NCBI GenBank assembly: GCA_004552385.1
Contig: SFOL01000064.1
Coordinates: 1 to 10,302, forward strand
Length of the DNA: 10,302 bases
From: Bacteroidales bacterium
Lineage (GTDB): Bacteria > Bacteroidota > Bacteroidia > Bacteroidales > Marinilabiliaceae
Direction of reading: 5' to 3'
This document shows, in pieces, positions 1-6,677 of this stretch. Numbering within the stretch: the stretch's first letter is position 1; every line of letters begins with the position of its first letter. Below the pieces are notes generated by a model, which had not been told where the DNA came from, made no database searches, and was given only the letters and a program-made list of their open reading frames with translations. A program made the position numbers and the translations under genes.

Positions 1-164
1 GTGTCGGAAGACACCCGTAGCGTCATCAGCCCGACGCAAAGGGCTATTAGTATTCCTACAACGGTTGATATGACGTATTCATACGCCAACTGAAAACAAT
101 CCATTCTTTGGTCATAGCTTTTCTTCGCTAATATATATAAATATTCAATACGAGAATGGCTCAT
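1..164 (-). CDS. N-terminal part of an unidentified single-pass membrane protein (runs off left edge)
   Basis: An open frame on the minus strand starts with ATG at 164 and stays open to the window edge, giving about 54 residues. It begins MSHSRIEYLYILAKKSYDQR, followed by a hydrophobic segment at roughly residues 32-50 (VISTVVGILIALCVGLMTL) that looks like a transmembrane helix or an uncleaved anchor. An in-frame stop lies at 201-203, so the start must be at 164 or at the internal ATG at 104. A purine-rich run (complement of 188-200) lies more than 20 bases upstream of the start. No TAnnTTTG element was found upstream. The DNA around it is more AT-rich than the rest of the window. No family is recognisable from this fragment. 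It could also be a chance open frame, but the charged N-terminus followed by one clean hydrophobic helix argues for a real gene. Confidence 0.45.
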   Translation of the reverse strand, partial: MSHSRIEYLYILAKKSYDQRMDCFQLAYEYVISTVVGILIALCVGLMTLRVSSD

Positions 165-305
165 GCGTTGAAAATATGATGGGTGCTCTTCTCTCTCTCC
201 CTACTGATTAGCCCTGACCCTCATTCCAGAATGTCTATTCGTTGAAGTGAATGTTTATTACGCAAATTGCATATTTGATGCGGTGAACGTATGATAAATA
301 TAAAT

Positions 306-335
306 GACGCCCGAGGTTTCGTCTCCCCGGGCGCC
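306..335 (-). terminator. Intrinsic terminator downstream of korB
   Basis: Read on the minus strand, GGCGCCCGGGG (335-325) pairs with CCTCGGGCGTC (316-306) over 11 base pairs, two of them G-U, around an 8-base loop. The AT-rich, U-containing tail ATTTATATTTATC follows. It starts 31 bases beyond the korB stop codon, which fits the end of the gldA-korA-korB transcription unit. The tail is not a pure U-run, so termination efficiency is uncertain. Confidence 0.7.
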
Positions 336-366
336 TTCACTTTATGTCTCGCTGAGCGCGATGCTC

Positions 367-1371
367 TTATTTAACTTCCCAAATGTCGTTCGTCTCAAGC
401 AGTTCTGCGAAGTTGTGATACTTCTTTTTGTCAGACACTTCGTCAAGCTGAGCCCACACGGCGTCATTGTAAGTGGGAGCCTCCACGTCGCGTATCACGC
501 CGAGTGCGACGGGGAAGTCCGGTCCCTCCATAAGGGCGAGCTTCAGTTGCAGGGTGTTGTCCTGGCAATGAGCGTCGTGGACCAGTATGTCGTCCATCGT
601 CACTCCGTTCTCGCCAATTTTGACGACCTTGAGGCCGAAGCCGTCTTGCACCAGGCCGAACTCCTTGTCCTTGCCGAACACGAGCGGCTTGCCGTGCTCC
701 ACGTAGATGGCGTTCACCTCGCGGCCCTCGCGGCTGTATACGGAATCGTGAGTGCCGTTGTTGAAGATGACGCAGTTCTGCAGAATCTCGCAGACAGAGG
801 CTCCCTTGTGCTTATAGGCGGCCTTCAGTATGTCCACCGTGCCTGCGGCATCCGTGGCCACGGCTCGCGCGAAGAAGTGGCCGCGTGCGCCGAAGCAGAG
901 CTCCGCGGGGCGGAACGGATCCTCGACTGTGCCGTAGGGCGATGATTTAGAGACGAAACCGCGGGGCGACGTCGGGCTGTACTGTCCCTTTGTCAGGCCG
1001 TATATGCGGTTGTTCAGCAAGATCATGTTAAGATCTATGTTTCGGCGGTTGGCGTGGATGAAGTGGTTGCCGCCTATGGCGAGGCCGTCGCCATCGCCGC
1101 TCACCTGCCATACGGTCAGGTTGGGGTTGGCCACCTTGGTGCCCGTGGCTATGGCTGCCGCGCGACCATGGATGGTGTTCATTCCATACGTGGCCATGTA
1201 GTGGGGCAGGCGGCTTGAGCAGCCTATGCCCGAGATTACGGCCGTGTCCCACGGGGCCACGCCCAGCTCGGCCATGGCCTTGTGGAGCGACGCCAGGAAG
1301 AAGTGGTCGCCGCAACCGGGGCACCAGCGTGGCTGCCCCTTCTTATAGTCGTTTATGGTGAATTCGCTCAT
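367..1371 (-). CDS. korB: 2-oxoglutarate:ferredoxin oxidoreductase, beta subunit
   Basis: This 334-residue protein is the thiamine-diphosphate- and [4Fe-4S]-binding beta subunit of a 2-oxoacid:ferredoxin oxidoreductase. With KorA it oxidatively decarboxylates a 2-oxoacid (probably 2-oxoglutarate) to the acyl-CoA and reduces ferredoxin in the cytoplasm. The four expected cluster cysteines are visible: C17 and C20 in WCPGCG, C51 in GIGCSSRLPHY, and C200 in LQNCVIF. The ThDP/Mg site is GDGD at 92-95 with NNRIYGLTKGQYSPTS at about 120-135. Length is normal for two-subunit KorB. The ATG at 1371 is preceded by an A-rich leader (AAAACAAAAACAAAAG on the minus strand), as is common in Bacteroidetes. 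The gene follows korA after a 164-base gap and ends just before a terminator. Substrate choice (2-oxoglutarate rather than pyruvate or another oxoacid) is inferred from the subunit layout, not from a diagnostic residue. Confidence 0.95.
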   Translation of the reverse strand: MSEFTINDYKKGQPRWCPGCGDHFFLASLHKAMAELGVAPWDTAVISGIGCSSRLPHYMATYGMNTIHGRAAAIATGTKVANPNLTVWQVSGDGDGLAIGGNHFIHANRRNIDLNMILLNNRIYGLTKGQYSPTSPRGFVSKSSPYGTVEDPFRPAELCFGARGHFFARAVATDAAGTVDILKAAYKHKGASVCEILQNCVIFNNGTHDSVYSREGREVNAIYVEHGKPLVFGKDKEFGLVQDGFGLKVVKIGENGVTMDDILVHDAHCQDNTLQLKLALMEGPDFPVALGVIRDVEAPTYNDAVWAQLDEVSDKKKYHNFAELLETNDIWEVK

Positions 1372-1535
1372 GATTACTCTTTTGTTTTTGTTTTGTCGCT
1401 TCGCCTCCCGCGTCGGGCCCGCGGCTTTTGTCTGCCCGGCTTGACGCTCTCGGCTGCTCTGCTCTCTTTCTGTGAGTGTCGCTTCGTATGGAGACGTGCG
1501 CTTTGGCGCGTCTCTCCGTCTGCGCCGCCCTTAAC
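1372..1535 (-). other. korA-korB intergenic spacer with imperfect hairpin
   Basis: This 164-base spacer is unusually long for a two-subunit enzyme operon. On the minus strand it contains GGAGAGACGCGC and GCGCACGTCTCC (1517-1506 and 1501-1490). These form a 5-bp stem, a 3x3 internal loop and a 4-bp stem closed by a CAAA loop. There is also a GC-rich patch around 1409-1433 and a 10-base direct repeat, TGTCGCTTCG on the plus strand, at 1394-1403 and 1477-1486. No U-run follows the hairpin, so it is not a classical terminator, and no TAnnTTTG promoter element was found. It may be a processing or stability element that sets subunit ratio, but that is inference. Confidence 0.35.
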
Positions 1536-3386
1536 CTATGCGTTCAGTATTTTGCCGAAGGCCTCTACGAGCTCGTTCACTACGAACGGCTGACCCATGA
1601 CCTGGTTGAACTGGTAAGGCGCGAAGCAATCCACCTTCATGCGCAGGAAGGCGGCGAACTGGCCAAGGTTCTGCTCGGCTACCACCACTTTCTTGTATTT
1701 CTTCAAGACCTCGGCGGTGTTGGCTGGCAGAGGGTTGATATACTTGAAGTGAGCCAGGGCGACTTTCTTGCCCGCGGCGCGCATCTCGTCCATGGCGGCG
1801 TGCAGGTGGCCGTATGTGCCGCCGAAGCCTACTATCAGCAGGTCGGCGTCGTCCTTGTCGCCCAACACTTCCACGTCAGGCACCTGTATCTTGTCAACCT
1901 TGGCCTGGCGGAGGCGGCACATGAGGTCGTGGTTCTCCGGGTTGGTTGAGATCGCGCCAGTCTTGTTGTCCTTCTCGAGGCCGCCAAGGATGTGCTGGAA
2001 GCCCTCGCGGCCAGGCACAGCCCAGTAGCGCACGCCCGTCTCCTCATTGCGCTGGTATGGCGTCCACTTGCCCTTGAGATCCTCAGGGACGTAGGGCGGG
2101 TTGATGGCGGGTGCTTTGGCCAGATCAGGCAGGCGGAACGCGCCTGAGCCGTTTGCCACGTAGGCGTCGGTGAGCAGGACGACGGGGGTCATGTGCTCCA
2201 GAGCCATCTTAGATGCCTGATATGCGGCGTCGAAGCAGTCCACGGGCGATGTGGCGGCGATGACGGGCATAGGAGTCTCGCCGTTGCGGCCGAAGAGGAC
2301 CTGGAGCAGGTCGGTCTGCTCGCTCTTGGTCGGCAGGCCAGTGGCTGGACCGCCGCGCTGGACGTCGATAACCACGAGCGGAAGCTCCATTATGACGGCC
2401 AGGTTCATAGCCTCGCTCTTGAGGCAGATGCCAGGGCCGGAGGTCGAAGTAACGGCCATTGCACCGGCAAATGACGCACCGAGGGCCGATGCGCAGCCAG
2501 CCAACTCGTCTTCGCACTGGACGGTTATCACGCCGCAGCTCTTGTGCTTCGAGAGCTCGTGGAGGATGTCGGTGGCGGGGGTTATGGGGTATGAGCCCAG
2601 GTAGAGGCGCAGGCCGGCCTTCTCGGCGGCGGCTATGAGGCCGTAGGCGGTGGCCTTGTTGCCTGTTATGTCCATATAGCGGCCGGGCACTTTCACCTTG
2701 CTCTCTATACGGTACACGTTCATGGCTGACGAGTGGGTGTTATGACCGTAGTCGTAGCCCGCCTGGATCACTTTTATGTTGGCGTCGGCGACGCCCGGCT
2801 TCTTGGCGAACTTCTCGCGCAGGAAGTTGAATGCTATCTCCAGGTCGCGGTCGAAGAGCCAGCAGACAAGGCCGAGGGCGAACATGTTGCGACATTTCAC
2901 TATGCTCTTGACGTCCATGCCTGTGTCGGCAAGGCAGTCCTTTACCATTTGGGTTATAGGGCAGGCGATGACGCGGTCCGGGTCTATGCCCATCTCGGCT
3001 ATAGGGTCCTCGGTCTCGAATGCGGCCTTCTTGAGGTCGGCGGCCTTGAAAGCGTCCGTGTCTATTATGATTGTCGCGCCTGGCTTCGCGTAACGATATT
3101 GCGTCTTGAGAGCCGCCGCGTTCATGGCCACGAGGACGTCGCACTGGTCGCCTGGAGTGTACACTATGCCCGCGCCAATGTGTACCTGGAAGCCCGACAC
3201 GCCCGTCAATGAGCCCTGCGGGGCGCGTATGTCAGCCGGGTAGTCGGGGAAAGTGCTGATGCTGTTTCCTACTGTAGCCGACACTGTGGAAAAGATATTG
3301 CCCGCCAACTGCATGCCGTCACCGGAATCTCCCGAGAAGCGAACGGCCACGTTGTCAAGCTCTTTCACTATCAATTTGTCTGCCAT
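1536..3386 (-). CDS. korA: 2-oxoglutarate:ferredoxin oxidoreductase, fused gamma-alpha subunit
   Basis: This is the large subunit of the KorAB oxidoreductase, 616 residues with the start chosen here. The N-terminal gamma-type domain (about residues 10-195) carries RFSGDSGDGMQLAGNIFS. It is fused to an alpha-type pyrimidine-binding domain beginning near residue 240, with SYPITPATD (265-273), TSTSGPG (313-319) and RGGPATGLPTKSEQTDL (344-360). A C-terminal transketolase-C-like domain covers about 510-616. This gamma-alpha fusion paired with a ~334-residue beta subunit is the usual two-subunit KorAB layout. The frame stays open to an upstream ATG at 3461. The start at 3386 (MADKLIVKEL) is preferred because the additional 25 residues are polar and family-atypical, and because the A-rich leader AAACAAAACAACGAT lies directly before it. 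It ends with TAG at 1536-1538. No separate promoter was seen, so transcription probably comes from gldA. Confidence 0.94.
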   Translation of the reverse strand: MADKLIVKELDNVAVRFSGDSGDGMQLAGNIFSTVSATVGNSISTFPDYPADIRAPQGSLTGVSGFQVHIGAGIVYTPGDQCDVLVAMNAAALKTQYRYAKPGATIIIDTDAFKAADLKKAAFETEDPIAEMGIDPDRVIACPITQMVKDCLADTGMDVKSIVKCRNMFALGLVCWLFDRDLEIAFNFLREKFAKKPGVADANIKVIQAGYDYGHNTHSSAMNVYRIESKVKVPGRYMDITGNKATAYGLIAAAEKAGLRLYLGSYPITPATDILHELSKHKSCGVITVQCEDELAGCASALGASFAGAMAVTSTSGPGICLKSEAMNLAVIMELPLVVIDVQRGGPATGLPTKSEQTDLLQVLFGRNGETPMPVIAATSPVDCFDAAYQASKMALEHMTPVVLLTDAYVANGSGAFRLPDLAKAPAINPPYVPEDLKGKWTPYQRNEETGVRYWAVPGREGFQHILGGLEKDNKTGAISTNPENHDLMCRLRQAKVDKIQVPDVEVLGDKDDADLLIVGFGGTYGHLHAAMDEMRAAGKKVALAHFKYINPLPANTAEVLKKYKKVVVAEQNLGQFAAFLRMKVDCFAPYQFNQVMGQPFVVNELVEAFGKILNA

Positions 3387-3518
3387 ATCGTTGTTTTGTT
3401 TAAATGATTTTTTGTCAGTCTGCGCCTGGCGTATCTCCGCCCGGATGTTTTTTATCGTCATGCGCCCTCGCTCCCGTCGGCTCGTCTCTGTGCCGCCCGA
3501 CTGAGTGAGCGCTTTTTG

Positions 3519-4433
3519 TCATTTGTCTGTCGTAAGCCTGCGGAACACGTCCTCCATGTCCTCGCTCTGCGCCGAGAGGTGGAGCAACGGCACGTTGTGC
3601 CGGGTCGCGAAGCGGAAGGTCGTTATGCGCAGGTCGTCATCGGTAGCCGGGGCCGTCAGGCGGAACCTCCGCGGGCCGACCTCGTCAACCTCGGCTTGCA
3701 GCTCGCGGGACATCCTGACGGGATCGACGTCGGCGTAGAACTCCACGTCAACAGCCTGCCTGCCTTCCGCCGCAAGGCTCAGCACCTCTGCCACCGTGCC
3801 TTGCGCCTTTATATTCCCGTGGTCTATTATGACTATGTGGTCGCACGTGGCCTCGACCTCCTGCATTATGTGGGTAGACAGCACCACGGTCCGATCTTTG
3901 GCCAGGCCGCGTATCAGTTCGCGGATCTCTACAATCTGATTCGGGTCAAGGCCGGTGGTAGGCTCGTCAAGAATTACAACTTTGGGGTCGCTTATTAGTG
4001 CCTGCGATATGCCCACGCGCTGCTTATACCCCTTCGACAGAGAGCCTATGCGCTTATGAGCCTCGGGAGACAGGCCTGTCAGCCTTATGATGTCCTCCAC
4101 TCTCCGCGTCTTGTCCTTCACACCGCTCAGCGAAGCCATCATCGTCAAGTACTCCCGAACGTACATCTCCGTGTTCAGAGGGTTGCTCTCCGGCAGGTAG
4201 CCCAGCAGGCGGCGCACCTCGAAAGGGTGGGCGGCGGTGTCATGTCCGCACACCGAGACGGAGCCGCTGTCCGCCTTCACAAAGCCTGTTATGATTTTCA
4301 TCAAGGTCGACTTGCCGGCGCCGTTAGGGCCCAGAAGACCCACTATCTGGCCGTCGCCTATATCCAAGGAGACGTTGTCAAGAGCCAGCTGGATCCCATA
4401 CCTTTTGCTTATGCCTCGTATGCTTATGGACAT
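3519..4433 (-). CDS. gldA: GldA-type ABC transporter ATP-binding protein
   Basis: This 304-residue cytoplasmic ATPase powers an ABC transporter. Motifs, numbered from the start at 4433, are: Walker A GPNGAGKST (35-43), Q-loop region GYLPES (78-83, with Glu where the loop often has Gln), signature LSKGYKQR (132-139), Walker B VVILDEPT (152-159), D-loop GLDP (161-164) and switch His in STH (186-188). The phrase YLPESNPLNTEMYVREYL and the C-terminal extension of about 80 residues match the GldA family, named for gliding motility but common in non-gliding Bacteroidales. No permease genes (gldF or gldG) are in the window, so the cargo is unknown. The frame extends to an ATG at 4478, but that start would sit about two bases from the predicted transcription start and adds 15 atypical residues, so MSISIRGISKRYG at 4433 is preferred. 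The gene probably shares a transcript with korA, 132 bases downstream. Confidence 0.88.
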   Translation of the reverse strand: MSISIRGISKRYGIQLALDNVSLDIGDGQIVGLLGPNGAGKSTLMKIITGFVKADSGSVSVCGHDTAAHPFEVRRLLGYLPESNPLNTEMYVREYLTMMASLSGVKDKTRRVEDIIRLTGLSPEAHKRIGSLSKGYKQRVGISQALISDPKVVILDEPTTGLDPNQIVEIRELIRGLAKDRTVVLSTHIMQEVEATCDHIVIIDHGNIKAQGTVAEVLSLAAEGRQAVDVEFYADVDPVRMSRELQAEVDEVGPRRFRLTAPATDDDLRITTFRFATRHNVPLLHLSAQSEDMEDVFRRLTTDK

Positions 4434-4486
4434 CGTTCCATTCTCTACTGGAGGTTTGGGGGAGGTGTCCCACCGCACGTCCTGCT

Positions 4487-4494
4487 CAAAATTA
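4487..4494 (-). promoter_or_regulatory. Bacteroidetes-type -7 element for gldA
   Basis: TAATTTTG on the minus strand matches the Bacteroides -7 consensus TAnnTTTG exactly. TTTC lies 20 bases upstream, one mismatch from the TTTG -33 element, and falls in the U-rich tail of the terminator at 4519-4545. Predicted transcription start is near 4480, leaving a leader of about 47 bases to the ATG at 4433. This would separate the gldA-kor unit from the lipoprotein unit upstream. Confidence 0.55.
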
Positions 4495-4518
4495 CTGAAT
4501 TATCGCCATAAACGGAAA

Positions 4519-4545
4519 CCCACCCCCGTTGTTGATGGGGGTGGG
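4519..4545 (-). terminator. Intrinsic terminator of the lipoprotein unit
   Basis: A perfect 9-bp stem (CCCACCCCC / GGGGGTGGG, 4545-4537 with 4527-4519) surrounds a 9-base loop. On the minus strand it is followed by TTTCCGTTT. An outer inverted repeat, ACGGAA at 4512-4517 with TTCCGT at 4554-4559, could extend it or compete with it. The stem starts 69 bases past the stop of the small lipoprotein gene and matches the end of that transcript. Confidence 0.78.
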
Positions 4546-4614
4546 CTGCGCTGTTCCGTGTTTCACCTATTTGTTGCGCTTCTGTTCTGCACACAAAAGG
4601 CTTGCGGCGTTAAA

Positions 4615-4875
4615 TTATTTGGCCACGGTTTTGCGACCTTTTGACGTCGAGCCGTCGGCTTTCGCTTTGCCTACGTTTGTCGAGCTCTGCTCGCCACTTG
4701 TCGCGCTTGTGCTTGCTGCCTGCGTGCCGGCCGTCTTTACGGTCTGGGCTGTCGTGGCCTTCTTTGGGGTGGATGTCGTCACCAACCCGGCGCAGCCGGT
4801 CAGAGTGAGTGTGGCCATCGCAGCCGCTGCCATGGTCAGTAGCGCGCCTTTAGCGTTTATGCCTCTTGTCTTCAT
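4615..4875 (-). CDS. Small Thr/Ser/Lys/Ala-rich lipoprotein of unknown function
   Basis: This 86-residue protein has a basic N-terminus (MKTRGINAK), a hydrophobic stretch and a lipobox LTGC with the lipidated Cys at position 28. The mature part is about 58 residues of low-complexity sequence rich in Thr, Ser, Ala and Lys, with no hydrophobic core, ending GRKTVAK. It is therefore probably disordered and basic. It begins 14 bases after the stop codon of the papain-family protease and is the last gene before the terminator, so it is likely co-transcribed with the protease. No family is recognised. Possible roles are a membrane-tethered linker or accessory partner of the upstream proteins, which the sequence does not prove. 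The lipobox and operon placement make it very likely to be a real gene. Confidence 0.75.
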   Translation of the reverse strand: MKTRGINAKGALLTMAAAAMATLTLTGCAGLVTTSTPKKATTAQTVKTAGTQAASTSATSGEQSSTNVGKAKADGSTSKGRKTVAK

Positions 4876-4889
4876 GCGTCTTCTGTTTC

Positions 4890-6677
4890 TTACATTTTTA
4901 TGATCTTCTTGGGCTTGGCTATAAGCTCCTCTTTATTGGCCTCTACCCATTGGGCGGCTTTGTTTTTCAGCTCGCCGCTCTTGCGCATTTGGTCTATCAC
5001 GGCCGATATCTCCGTGGGCGTGTAGGTGTTAGGCGCCGTCTGGCTCACAGCCGTCTGGTGCGCATGGTTCTCGCCTCGTTTGGGTTTGCTCGTCGTGGCC
5101 GACTTGTTGTTCCCTATCTGGGTCTTCATGACGCCGTTTGTGAACGACAGCGGGCCGCCGTCGCTGTTTGTCAAGAAGTAGTAGTTGTTGTTCTCGTTGG
5201 CCTCGCTGACTGAGCTGAATGCGTCGGATATCATAACCAGGTAGTAGCTGCCCGTGATGTCAGGCATTTTATATGTCCATGAGAAGTAATATTGGCTTCC
5301 CGTGGCGCTCGGATCCTCAAGCTTTGTCACGTATGTAGCCACTGATGTGTTGCCCGGGATGTCCGCGTTGGTGAGCGAGTAGCCTTGGGCGTCGAGTCCG
5401 AGGGTCGCTTTGGCCTCTGCCGCGTCCCAGTTGAAGTTGGTCTCGTTTTTGCCTAATCCGAGCTGGTCGGTGTAAACATCCACGAGGACCACGGTCATCT
5501 CGTTCGCGTTATAGGCGTTGTAGAGCACGTAGGCGTTGCCCCATGTCGATGAAGCCCTTACGGTCCCCTCGCCAGCGTTATACACGTCATACGTCAGGGT
5601 GCGCCATCGCGGGTCCGAAGCGTCGGCATCACCCGTCTCGTTATAATCCTCGTCAGTCACTTTGTAGGGTTGCAAATCTACGTCACTGCTGCTGTCTCCG
5701 TACCCGCTGCTGTCGTCTCCGTCAAGGTATGCCACAAGACCTGTGTAGGCGAAGTCGTTGCTACACATGTAGTTGGCGTCTATCCAGACGAAACCTTTGT
5801 CGCCCCACGCCGAGCCCCACGAGTTGACTATGCGGAATGCGCCGTTCGAGCCTCCGCGGTTGTTGTCGTAGCCGACGCACATCATGGCGTGATATGCGTG
5901 CATGCCCGTCTGGTTCGTCGTGCCCTTTGAGTAGATTACTGAGCTGCCATTGGCGTTCATGTAGTTGTCGCCAAGGCATGCGCCCAGAACCACAGGGTGG
6001 CCCTCAGCCAGATACCTTTTGACGGTTGTTATGTCGTGTATGGATATCTCCCTGTACGACTTTATCTTGTGTTTTGCCGCGTCATTCGTCTCGTTTTGCG
6101 TGCTTGAGCAGTCGCAGTCATTCTGCGACGTGAAGTATGGAGACTGCTCCCACGAAGCCACTCCTCGGCTTATCATGGCGTTAAACGCCGGCTGGAACGC
6201 AGTGCCTTGGCAGCGCCGGTTCTTTTCGCCAGCCGCTATGCCCTTCCATATGTCGGCTGGGCTGTATACCTCGCTCGAGGTCAGCTGGCTCGTGGTGCGA
6301 CCATTTTTATGGGCGTCGAGCCATGTGCGGCAGTTGTATGCCGTCGCCCATGCCACGCACGTGCCGTAGTTTCCCTGGTTGCCTACGGGGGGCAGGTAGG
6401 CGCTCAAGTCCACTTTGTCCGGCAGGTTCGCCGTCACCGTGCCGTCGCCCCCGTCGGTGTTTATGTGTATGTCGTCCTCTATGGTGCTCGTGTCCTCGTC
6501 GGGCTCCATGTAGCCCAGACCCTTGCCGTCCACCTCGACGGCGACCTCTGTGTCGTCGTCGCCCGCCACCACTGAGACGATGCCAAGTATCAAGTCGATC
6601 GTCTCCTCGTCGCACGCCGTCAACGCGGTGGCCGACAAGGCCGTGACGCATGCCACTGCTGTCTTTATGATTTTCAT
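4890..6677 (-). CDS. Papain-family (C1) cysteine protease lipoprotein with CARDB-like domain
   Basis: This 595-residue exported cysteine peptidase has a signal peptide ending in the lipobox LTAC (Cys22). The mature protein starts CDEET, a candidate surface-export signal, followed by a strongly acidic linker to about residue 80. The C1 catalytic domain spans about 90-320: oxyanion Gln101 in GNQGNYGTC, nucleophile Cys107, catalytic His263 in HAYHAMMCVGY and Asn285 in IVNSWGSAWGDKG. All are present, so it should be active. No papain-type propeptide is evident; the domain follows the linker directly. An Asp/Ser linker (319-334) leads to a beta-rich domain with a CARDB-like ending, SDAFSSVSEANENNNYYF (484-501). 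After that come a polar linker (520-550) and a helical basic tail. Additional Cys at 116, 156, 188, 190, 234, 267 and 305 could form disulfides. Its ATG overlaps the stop of the preceding lipoprotein gene (ATGA), implying translational coupling. The substrate is unknown. Confidence 0.9.
   Translation of the reverse strand: MKIIKTAVACVTALSATALTACDEETIDLILGIVSVVAGDDDTEVAVEVDGKGLGYMEPDEDTSTIEDDIHINTDGGDGTVTANLPDKVDLSAYLPPVGNQGNYGTCVAWATAYNCRTWLDAHKNGRTTSQLTSSEVYSPADIWKGIAAGEKNRRCQGTAFQPAFNAMISRGVASWEQSPYFTSQNDCDCSSTQNETNDAAKHKIKSYREISIHDITTVKRYLAEGHPVVLGACLGDNYMNANGSSVIYSKGTTNQTGMHAYHAMMCVGYDNNRGGSNGAFRIVNSWGSAWGDKGFVWIDANYMCSNDFAYTGLVAYLDGDDSSGYGDSSSDVDLQPYKVTDEDYNETGDADASDPRWRTLTYDVYNAGEGTVRASSTWGNAYVLYNAYNANEMTVVLVDVYTDQLGLGKNETNFNWDAAEAKATLGLDAQGYSLTNADIPGNTSVATYVTKLEDPSATGSQYYFSWTYKMPDITGSYYLVMISDAFSSVSEANENNNYYFLTNSDGGPLSFTNGVMKTQIGNNKSATTSKPKRGENHAHQTAVSQTAPNTYTPTEISAVIDQMRKSGELKNKAAQWVEANKEELIAKPKKIIKM

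Noticed and set aside
304..945. Plus-strand open frame of 213 codons
   Set aside because: It lies antisense to korB, which has a full set of family motifs; long antisense frames are expected in GC-rich codons of this kind.
2733..3212. Plus-strand open frame of 159 codons
   Set aside because: It is antisense to the gamma domain of korA, with no recognisable domain or start context.
3387..3461. N-terminal extension of korA to the ATG at 3461
   Set aside because: The 25 extra residues are polar and atypical of KorA, while MADKLIVKEL at 3386 follows an A-rich leader and gives the normal family N-terminus.
3516..3998. Plus-strand open frame of 160 codons
   Set aside because: It is antisense to gldA and mirrors its codons; no family features.
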